DNA of 64,000 bases from Massilia sp. HP4 (GTDB lineage Bacteria > Pseudomonadota > Gammaproteobacteria > Burkholderiales > Burkholderiaceae_D), in the NCBI RefSeq assembly GCF_005222695.1, contig NZ_STGG01000016.1, positions 1 through 64,000 on the forward strand. The letters run 5' to 3'. Position 1 is the first letter of the stretch, and each line of letters starts with the position of its first letter. This document shows, one piece after another, positions 57,560 to 64,000 of the stretch. The notes below the pieces were generated by a model that saw only the letters and a program-made list of their open reading frames with translations, searched no databases and was not told the origin of the DNA. The translations under genes were made by a program, and so were the position numbers.

Positions 57560-59653
57560 ATGCAGCACACGACAACGGCATGGTTCAAGCGTACGACCAT
57601 GGCGGCAGCACTCCACGGCGCCCTTGCCATGAGCGCCCACGCGGCGCCGGATGCACCTGAAGCGCCCGATTTCAACCCGCAAGCCGCCGGCGCATCCGGC
57701 ACCGTGCCGACCGTCGTGGTCACTGCCGCCGGTTTCGAGCAGTCGGCCACCGACGCTCCCGCCAGCATCACCGTGATCACCCGCGAAGACCTGGAGAAGC
57801 GCCCTTTTCGCGACCTGACCGATGCCCTGCGCGATGTGCAAGGCGTGACCGTCACCGGTGTCGCCAACGAACAGGATATCCTGATTCGCGGCCTGCCTGG
57901 TCAATACACGCTGATCCTGGTGGACGGCAAGCGCCAGTCGACCCGCGATGCGCGCACCAACGGCAACGCCGGCTACGAGCAGAGCTTCATTCCGCCTTTG
58001 GCGGCGATCGAGCGCATCGAAGTCGTGCGCGGCCCGATGTCGTCGCTGTACGGTTCCGACGCCATGGGTGGCGTCATCAACATCATCACGCGCAAGGTCG
58101 CCAAGGCCTGGGGCGGCTCGCTCGGTGTCGACGGCACCCTGCAGGAGCACGGCGATTCGGGCAACTCGACCCAGGGCCAGTTCTTCCTGAACGGACCCGT
58201 TGCCAGCAACGTCCTCGGCCTGCAGCTGTGGGGCAAGCAGAACAAGCGCACCGAGGACGAGATCCTGAACGGCTTCAACGGCGCCAAGGACCGCGACCTG
58301 ACCGCACGCCTGGCCTGGACCCCGAACGCGCAGCACGATGTGCTGCTCGAAGCCGGCAAGAGTGAACTGAAACGCCACAGCTCGGCCGGCCGCGTGCTGG
58401 CGCCGACCGCATCGAACTCGCGCCAGGAACACAGCCGCGACCACTGGTCGCTGTCGCACAACGGCCGCTGGGGCTGGGCCACCTCGCAAGTCGCCCTGAC
58501 CCAGGAAAAGGGCCAGCGCGAGACCCATACCCAAGACCGGAGTGGGAACTACATCCGCAACGAGCGTGCGCCGGAGATCAAGAACACGGTGCTGGACGCG
58601 AAGCTCAATGCCCGCATGGGCGACCACTTCCTGGTGGTCGGCGGCCAGTACAACCGCGGCGAACTGCTGGATCAGAATCCGGGCCGCCGCAGCGGCGTCG
58701 ACGAGCACTTCAGCATCATCCAGAAGGCGCTGTTCGTCGAAGACGAATGGAGCATCACCGACACCCTGGCCCTGACCGCCGGCCTGCGCGCCGACGACCA
58801 TGAAATCTACGGCAATCACTGGTCGCCGCGCCTGTACGCCGTGTGGCATGCCAGCGACGCGGTCACGATCAAGGGCGGCATCTCGCGTGGCTTTCGCGCC
58901 CCTGAGATCCGCAATATCGCGCCGGGCTACGCCTATACCACCGGCGGCGGCGGCTGCACCTATGGCCCGACCGGCACCTGCGGCGTGATCATCGGCGACC
59001 CGGACCTGAAGGCCGAGACCAGCACCAGCTACGAGCTCTCCGCGCACTTCAACAACAAGGCCGGGATCCAGGCGAATGCGACCCTGTTCTACACCGACTT
59101 CAAGGACAAGGTGGCCAATGCGCTGATCTACAACGACGACGGGTCGATCGCGCGCTGGTCGGAAGACCCGAACTACCGCCTCTGGTACAGCTACAACATC
59201 GACGACGCCACGATCCAGGGCCTGGAGCTGGGCCTGACCTGGCAGCCGGTGCGCACGCTGGCGTTCAAGTCGAACTATACCTATACCGATTCGGAGCAGA
59301 AGGGCGGCGCCTACGCCGGCTATGCGCTGACCCGCACGCCGAAGCACCGCGGCACGCTGCGCGCCGACTGGAACCTGACCGACGCGCTCGACCTGTGGGC
59401 CTCGGTCACCTATAACGGCAAGGAAATCAACGCCGCCGCGCGCTCGGGAAGCAACGGCGTGACCCTGCCGAACGGCGCCAGGGAATACGGCGACTACACG
59501 ATCGGCGACATCGGCATGACCTATGACTGGAGCCGCAACGTCGCCATCAAGGCCGCGCTGTTCAACGTCAGCGACAAGCGCCTCGACGAGCTGACCTACA
59601 ACACGGTCGGCGACGGCCGCCGCCTGTGGCTGGGCATTACCACACGCTTCTAA
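57560..59653 (+). CDS. TonB-dependent siderophore receptor (FepA/CirA-like)
   Basis: 697 aa. Signal peptide (MAAALHGALAMSAHA), a TonB-box-like TVVVTAAGFEQ, a plug with ATDAPASITVITREDLEKRPF, ILIRGLPGQYTLILVDGKRQ and VVRGPMSSLYGSDAMGGVINIITRK. The barrel ends in Phe (GITTRF). Plug residues and size fit the FepA/CirA/IrgA catecholate-receptor branch. The start is set at ATG 57560 because the open frame above is leader DNA. The ABC importer genes follow 34 bp after the stop. Confidence 0.9.
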   Translation: MQHTTTAWFKRTTMAAALHGALAMSAHAAPDAPEAPDFNPQAAGASGTVPTVVVTAAGFEQSATDAPASITVITREDLEKRPFRDLTDALRDVQGVTVTGVANEQDILIRGLPGQYTLILVDGKRQSTRDARTNGNAGYEQSFIPPLAAIERIEVVRGPMSSLYGSDAMGGVINIITRKVAKAWGGSLGVDGTLQEHGDSGNSTQGQFFLNGPVASNVLGLQLWGKQNKRTEDEILNGFNGAKDRDLTARLAWTPNAQHDVLLEAGKSELKRHSSAGRVLAPTASNSRQEHSRDHWSLSHNGRWGWATSQVALTQEKGQRETHTQDRSGNYIRNERAPEIKNTVLDAKLNARMGDHFLVVGGQYNRGELLDQNPGRRSGVDEHFSIIQKALFVEDEWSITDTLALTAGLRADDHEIYGNHWSPRLYAVWHASDAVTIKGGISRGFRAPEIRNIAPGYAYTTGGGGCTYGPTGTCGVIIGDPDLKAETSTSYELSAHFNNKAGIQANATLFYTDFKDKVANALIYNDDGSIARWSEDPNYRLWYSYNIDDATIQGLELGLTWQPVRTLAFKSNYTYTDSEQKGGAYAGYALTRTPKHRGTLRADWNLTDALDLWASVTYNGKEINAAARSGSNGVTLPNGAREYGDYTIGDIGMTYDWSRNVAIKAALFNVSDKRLDELTYNTVGDGRRLWLGITTRF

Positions 59654-59687
59654 ATCCCCAATTGTTGAACGAGACAGGAACACCGAC

Positions 59688-60665
59688 ATGACCATCAAGA
59701 ACATCTTCCAAGGCCGCCGCGCAGTGCTGGCGGTCGGCGCCGCCCTGGCATTCGGCGCGCTCCCCGTACATGCACAAAATGCGGCCCAGAACACCGTGCA
59801 GATCAAGCACGCCAGCGGCACCACCGCCGTCCCGGCCAACCCGAAGAAGGTCATCGTGCTCGACGCCACCACGCTCGACAACCTGTCGGCGCTGGACGTG
59901 AACGCGGCAGGCGGACCTGTGGCCGGCGTGCCGACCATGAGCACCACCGCACGCCCGCTGCCGCGCCACCTGGCGCGCTACAACAGCGCGCCCAAGATGG
60001 GCACCCTGTTCGAGCCGGACTATGAAAAAATCCATGGCGCCAAGCCCGACCTGATCATCGTCGGCGGCCGTTCGCAGGCCAAGTACGCGCAACTGGCCAA
60101 GATTGCGCCGACCATCGACCTGACCCCGGACCGCAGCAACCTGGTCGCCAGCGCCAAGAACAACGTGAACACGCTGGCCGGCCTGTTCGGCAAGCAGGCA
60201 CGCGCCAAGGAACTGAACGACAAGCTCGATAGCTCGATCGCCGCCCTCAAGACGCAAGCCGCCAATGCCGGTACCGGCCTGATCGTGCTCACCACCGGCG
60301 GCAAGATGAGCGCCTACGGTCCGGGTTCGCGCTTCGGCGTCCTGCACGACACCTTCGGCATCAAGCCGGCAGTAGCCAAGCTTGACACCTCGAACCACGG
60401 CCAGGCGATCTCCTTCGAATTCATCCAGAAGACCAACCCGGACTGGCTGTTCGTGATCGACCGCGACGCCGCCATCGGCCGCGAAGGCACGGCCGCCGCC
60501 AAATTCCTGGACAACGAACTGGTGCGCCAGTCCAACGCCTGGAAGAACAAGCGCGTGGTCTACCTCGATGGCCTGAACTGGTACACCCTGGGCGGCGCCG
60601 GCATCACCGCGCTGCAGGAAAATGTCGACCAGCTGGCGCGCGCCTTGACCTCCGCGGGACGCTGA
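59688..60665 (+). CDS. Siderophore-binding periplasmic protein (FatB/CeuE/YclQ-like)
   Basis: 325 aa. Signal peptide ending PVHAQNA, no lipobox. HASGTTAVPANPKKVIVLD starts the class III binding fold. FEPDYEKIHGAKPDLIIVGGRSQAKY and DWLFVIDRDAAIGREG are typical of catecholate-siderophore binding proteins of the CeuE/YclQ group. It passes the ferric siderophore (or its breakdown product) to the permeases that follow 5 bp later. Confidence 0.9.
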   Translation: MTIKNIFQGRRAVLAVGAALAFGALPVHAQNAAQNTVQIKHASGTTAVPANPKKVIVLDATTLDNLSALDVNAAGGPVAGVPTMSTTARPLPRHLARYNSAPKMGTLFEPDYEKIHGAKPDLIIVGGRSQAKYAQLAKIAPTIDLTPDRSNLVASAKNNVNTLAGLFGKQARAKELNDKLDSSIAALKTQAANAGTGLIVLTTGGKMSAYGPGSRFGVLHDTFGIKPAVAKLDTSNHGQAISFEFIQKTNPDWLFVIDRDAAIGREGTAAAKFLDNELVRQSNAWKNKRVVYLDGLNWYTLGGAGITALQENVDQLARALTSAGR

Positions 60666-60670
60666 TCACG

Positions 60671-61666
60671 ATGGCAGCAAGCGTGCGCTCTGCGCGACAC
60701 ATTTCGCACGCCTGGCTGGCGCTGCCGCTATTGCTGACGGCGGCGCTGGTCGCGTTGAGCGTGGCCATCGGCGCCGGCGATTTCAGCTTCGCCGGCCTGC
60801 TGGCCGGCACCCAGTCCGACGCCTGGCAGCTGCTGGTCGTCAGCCGCCTGCCGCGTACCCTGGCCCTGCTGCTGGCCGGGATGTCCCTCGCCGTGGCCGG
60901 CCTCATCATGCAGATGCTGGTACGGAATCGCTTCGTCGAACCGTCCACCGCCGGCACCATTGAAGCCGCCACCCTGGGCGTGCTGGTGCTGGCGCTGCTG
61001 GCGCCCGACACGCCCGTGTTCGGCAAGATGCTGGTGGCAGCAGGCTTTGCGATGGCCGGCACCTTCCTGTTCCTGGGGCTGTTGAGACGCATTCCCATGC
61101 GCTCCCCCTACCTGGTGCCGCTGGTCGGCCTGATCCTGGGCGGCGTGATCCAGGCGGTGACGACCTTCTTCGCCTTCCGCCATGACATGCTGCAAACCTT
61201 GCACGCCTGGACCGTCGGCGATTTCTCTGGCGTGCTGCGCGGGCGCTACGAACTGCTGTGGATCGGCGCCGTGCTGGCCTTTGCGGCCTGGGTCGCGGCC
61301 GACCGTTTTACGGTCGCCGGCATGGGCCAGCAGTTCACCACCAACCTGGGCCTGAACTACAAGCGCCTGACCTTCTACGGCCTGTTGATCGTGTCGGCGA
61401 TTTCGGCGGTGGTGGTGGTCACGGCCGGCAGCATTCCCTTCCTGGGCCTGATCGTGCCGAACGTGGTCAGTATCCTGTTTGGCGACAATATGCGCCGCTC
61501 GGTGCCGTGGGTCGCGCTGCTCGGCGGGCTGTTCGTGCTGGCCTGCGACATCGTCGGCCGCCTGGTCGTGTATCCCTACGAGATCCCGATCGGCACCGTG
61601 GTCGGCATCATTGGCGGCGCATTGTTCCTGTTCCTGTTGCTGCGAGGTCGTTCACGTGACGCTTGA
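60671..61666 (+). CDS. Siderophore ABC permease (FecCD family, FatD/CeuB-like)
   Basis: 331 aa with nine to ten hydrophobic helices. VVSRLPRTLALLLAGMSLAVAGLIMQMLVRNRFVEPSTAGTIEAA is the FecCD signature start. VTAGSIPFLGLIVPNVVSILFGDNMRRSVPW is the coupling-helix region. First half of the heterodimeric permease. No strong ribosome site; it starts 5 bp after the binding-protein stop, so coupling is likely. Confidence 0.92.
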   Translation: MAASVRSARHISHAWLALPLLLTAALVALSVAIGAGDFSFAGLLAGTQSDAWQLLVVSRLPRTLALLLAGMSLAVAGLIMQMLVRNRFVEPSTAGTIEAATLGVLVLALLAPDTPVFGKMLVAAGFAMAGTFLFLGLLRRIPMRSPYLVPLVGLILGGVIQAVTTFFAFRHDMLQTLHAWTVGDFSGVLRGRYELLWIGAVLAFAAWVAADRFTVAGMGQQFTTNLGLNYKRLTFYGLLIVSAISAVVVVTAGSIPFLGLIVPNVVSILFGDNMRRSVPWVALLGGLFVLACDIVGRLVVYPYEIPIGTVVGIIGGALFLFLLLRGRSRDA

Positions 61667-62618
61667 TGTTTCCCCTAAAATCAGGCTCGCCTTGCTCGCC
61701 ACGCTGGCGCTGTCCGTTGTCGCGGCCTTCATGCTGATCGGCGCCGGCGGCAACTGGGACTTCGTGCTGCCATTCCGCGGCGCCAAGCTGGCGGCGATGC
61801 TGCTGGTGGCGTATGCGATCGCGGTGTCGTCGGTGCTGTTCCAGACGATTACCCACAACCGCATCCTGACCCCGTCGATCATGGGCTTCGATGCCCTGTA
61901 CCTGTTGATCCAGGCCGTGATCATCTTCACCCTCGGCATCGATCCGCTCACCGAGACCGGCAACCCCAACCTGCGCTTCGCGGTCGAGGTGGTATTGATG
62001 ACGGGCTTCGCCTGCCTGCTGTTTCGCGCGCTGTTCAACGGCGCGGCGCACAGCCTGCACCTGATGCTGCTGGCCGGTATCGTGTTCGGCCTGCTGTTTC
62101 GCAGCCTGTCGAGCTTCGTGATGCGCCTGATCGACCCCAACGAGTTCATGGTGCTGCAAGACCGCATGTTCGCCTCGTTCAACGCGATCCAGACCGGCCT
62201 CTTGTGGGTGGCGGCGGTGGCGATCGGCCTGGCCTCGGTCGCGGCCTGGCGACTGCGCCGCCAGTACGATGTGTTGATGCTGGGCCGCGAGATCGCGCTG
62301 AACCTCGGCATCGACTACCGGCGCACGGTGATGTTCACGCTGGCCCTGATCGCGGTGATGGTATCGGTATCGACCGCCCTGGTCGGCCCGGTCACCTTCT
62401 TCGGCCTGTTGGTCAGCAACCTGGCGTATGCGACGGCCGGTTCGGGCAAGCACAAATACCTGCTGCCGATGGCCGTGCTGTGGGGCGTGGTGTTCCTGGT
62501 CGGCGGCCAGGTGCTGCTCGAGCGCGTGCTCGAACTGAATGCCACCGTCAGCGTCGTCATCGAATTCGTCGGCGGCCTGCTGTTCCTGTTCCTGATCACC
62601 CGCAAGAAGCCGACCTAG
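61656..62618 (+). CDS. Siderophore ABC permease (FecCD family, FatC/CeuC-like)
   Basis: 320 aa. A GTG start at 61656 is chosen: GAGG lies upstream and the gene then overlaps its partner's end by 11 bp, while the frame above is antisense-like noise. About nine helices; SSVLFQTITHNRILTPSIMGFDALYLLIQ matches the FecCD signature and ALVGPVTFFGLLVSNLAY the coupling region. Second permease subunit. Confidence 0.9.
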   Translation: MTLDVSPKIRLALLATLALSVVAAFMLIGAGGNWDFVLPFRGAKLAAMLLVAYAIAVSSVLFQTITHNRILTPSIMGFDALYLLIQAVIIFTLGIDPLTETGNPNLRFAVEVVLMTGFACLLFRALFNGAAHSLHLMLLAGIVFGLLFRSLSSFVMRLIDPNEFMVLQDRMFASFNAIQTGLLWVAAVAIGLASVAAWRLRRQYDVLMLGREIALNLGIDYRRTVMFTLALIAVMVSVSTALVGPVTFFGLLVSNLAYATAGSGKHKYLLPMAVLWGVVFLVGGQVLLERVLELNATVSVVIEFVGGLLFLFLITRKKPT

Positions 62619-62630
62619 AGAGTACCGAGC

Positions 62631-63386
62631 ATGATCGAGATTTCCCATATCAGCAAACGCTATGCCGACACCGTCGTGGTCGACGACGTGACGCTTACCT
62701 TGCCGGCCGGCGGCGTCACCGCCATCATCGGCCCCAATGGCGCCGGCAAGTCGACCGTGCTGTCGATGATCAGCCGCCTGCTGCCGATGAGCGCGGGCCG
62801 GGTGCTGGTCGACGGCATCGACGTGGTGAACGGCGATAGCAAGGAGCTGGCCAAGCGCCTGGCCATCCTGCGCCAGGACAACCATCTGCCGATGCGCCTC
62901 ACGGTGCGCGACCTGGTCGCTTTCGGCCGCTACCCGCACACGCAGGGTCGGCCGACGGTCGACGATGCGGCCCACGTCGAGCGCGCGCTCGGCTACCTGG
63001 GCCTGTCGGACCTGGCCGGGCGCTACCTCGACCAATTGTCGGGCGGCCAGCGCCAGCGCGCCTTCGTCGCGATGGTGCTGTGCCAGGATACCGACTACGT
63101 GCTGCTCGACGAACCGCTCAACAACCTCGACATGCGCCACGCGGTCGACATGATGGCGCTGCTGCGCCGCACCTCGCGCGAACTGGGCAAGACCGTGATC
63201 CTGGTCCTGCACGACATTAACTTCGCCTCGTGCTACGCCGACCGCATCGTCGCGATGCGCGGCGGGAAGGTCGCCTACCACGGCACGCCGCTCGAGCTGA
63301 TCCAGCCCGAGGTGCTGCGCGACCTGTACCAGCTCGACATCCGGGTGCACGAGATCGACGGCCAGCGCATCTGCGTCTACTACTGA
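62631..63386 (+). CDS. Siderophore ABC ATPase (FatE/CeuD/YclP-like)
   Basis: 251 aa. Walker A GPNGAGKST, signature LSGGQRQRAFVAMVL, Walker B YVLLDEPLNNLD, then LHDINFASCYADRI with the H-loop. The RYPHTQGRPTVDD segment is typical of iron-siderophore ATPases. Ends the importer operon; no terminator is visible before the next gene. Confidence 0.94.
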   Translation: MIEISHISKRYADTVVVDDVTLTLPAGGVTAIIGPNGAGKSTVLSMISRLLPMSAGRVLVDGIDVVNGDSKELAKRLAILRQDNHLPMRLTVRDLVAFGRYPHTQGRPTVDDAAHVERALGYLGLSDLAGRYLDQLSGGQRQRAFVAMVLCQDTDYVLLDEPLNNLDMRHAVDMMALLRRTSRELGKTVILVLHDINFASCYADRIVAMRGGKVAYHGTPLELIQPEVLRDLYQLDIRVHEIDGQRICVYY

Positions 63387-63465
63387 AGGAACCGTGATCG
63401 CGCGCGGATGAACGCAGGTCATCTGCTACACTCGGCCGATCTTTCCCCTAGAAGCCCGTGCCGCG

Positions 63466-64000
63466 TTGATCCACACTCCACCTTCCGCTGACCTTCCTTC
63501 GGTGCTGGCCGGCCCGATCCTGCGCCGCCTCGAGCCGGGCCGCCTGGTGCTGTGGCTCGTCGGCAGCGCCGCGCTCGACCTGGTCCTGGAACTCGCCCCA
63601 GGCGGCGCCGCGCCGCACAGTGTGCGGCTCGACGAGTCGTGCTGCCGTGTCGTGCGGGTCGGCACCCATGCATATATCCACCTGGTCGACATCGCCCTGG
63701 ACGCGCCGCTGCCGCAAGACACGCTGGTCGAGTACGACCTGGTCGACGCCGCGGGCGAGGGCATTGCCCAGTGGGCGCCGCACCTGCTGCATGCAGGGCA
63801 GGCACGCCCCAGCTTCGTGCTGCGCAGCCGCATGGACAACATCCTCTACGGCTCCTGCCGCAAGCCGCACCACCGCTCGCGCGACGGCCTGGCCTGCGCC
63901 GACGCCCTGCTGGCCGGCCATATCGACGAGACCGAGGCGCGGCCCGCCATGCTGATGCTGTGCGGCGACCAGGTATATGCCGACGACGTGGCCGGCCCCA
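63466..64000 (+). CDS. PhoD-like phosphatase/alkaline phosphatase D family protein (5' part)
   Basis: The frame runs off the window edge. The visible ~178 codons give an N-terminal beta-rich domain (ILRRLEPGRLVLWLVGS ... RVGTHAYIHLVDI), then NILYGSCRKPHH and AMLMLCGDQVYADDV. The GSCRKP and GDQVYAD motifs are the metallophosphatase core of the PhoD superfamily, with GDQ supplying metal ligands. No ATG is in frame; TTG 63466 or GTG 63502 are the candidate starts. No signal peptide is visible, so it is probably cytoplasmic. Confidence 0.75.
   Translation, partial: MIHTPPSADLPSVLAGPILRRLEPGRLVLWLVGSAALDLVLELAPGGAAPHSVRLDESCCRVVRVGTHAYIHLVDIALDAPLPQDTLVEYDLVDAAGEGIAQWAPHLLHAGQARPSFVLRSRMDNILYGSCRKPHHRSRDGLACADALLAGHIDETEARPAMLMLCGDQVYADDVAGP

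Noticed and set aside
57410..59947. 845-codon leftward open frame opposite the siderophore receptor
   Set aside because: Lies antisense to the TonB receptor over its whole length and has no recognisable domain.

Overview
This 64 kb window is a high-GC chromosomal segment from a betaproteobacterium. It most likely belongs to the Oxalobacteraceae (Massilia/Telluria/Duganella group). The reasons are gene content, the conserved block yebC-purD-hemF-nadD-rsfS-rlmH-maf-rng, and palindromic repeats of a kind I associate with those genomes; the genus is inferred, not proven.

Left part (1-6.4 kb): the right end of an IS3-family element and the 3' remnant of a gene, an acyl-CoA ligase, a formate dehydrogenase/tungstate block (fdhD-tupB-tupC-tupA) and a zinc-ribbon membrane protein. 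At 6.4-10.3 kb two large dynamin-like GTPases, overlapping by one base, sit beside the housekeeping operon. They match the LeoA/LeoBC (Eleos) pair, a proposed anti-phage system, and look lower in GC than their surroundings. From 10.4 to 17.6 kb the housekeeping operon covers RNA decay, ribosome modification and silencing, NAD, heme and purine synthesis.

Middle part (17.6-35.8 kb): small metabolic genes (DUF2182, mgsA, qor, a flavin monooxygenase), then a sugar-acid/glycan locus. The locus holds a GH2 glycosidase, a GH3 beta-glucosidase, a LacI-type regulator, glucarate dehydratase and a TonB receptor. Palindromes of the TGATACCGGTATCA type sit at both of its promoters and define a probable local regulon. 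Then come a DUF4136 lipoprotein, pepN, a paired palindromic repeat, fbp and tRNA-Thr(CGT).

The 35.9-51.0 kb region is one large leftward cluster for a type II secretion/MSHA-like pseudopilus machine. It encodes a secretin, PilP/O/N/M-like assembly proteins, five pseudopilins, an inner-membrane platform protein and a secretion ATPase. Signalling genes are woven in: a histidine kinase, a receiver protein, an HD-GYP phosphodiesterase and a GGDEF cyclase. The ATPase carries an N-terminal STAS domain and tandem MshEN-like c-di-GMP motifs, so the cluster appears to encode its own c-di-GMP control. This assembly is the best candidate here for an undescribed system.

Right part (51-64 kb): a LysR regulator divergent from a Tat-exported class V PLP enzyme, a Fur-box-controlled DUF2325 protein, and a 0.5 kb gene-free stretch with six copies of a REP-like repeat. 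The remainder is a two-component system divergent from a Fur-box-preceded TonB receptor, a complete catecholate-type siderophore ABC importer, and the start of a PhoD-like phosphatase cut by the window edge.
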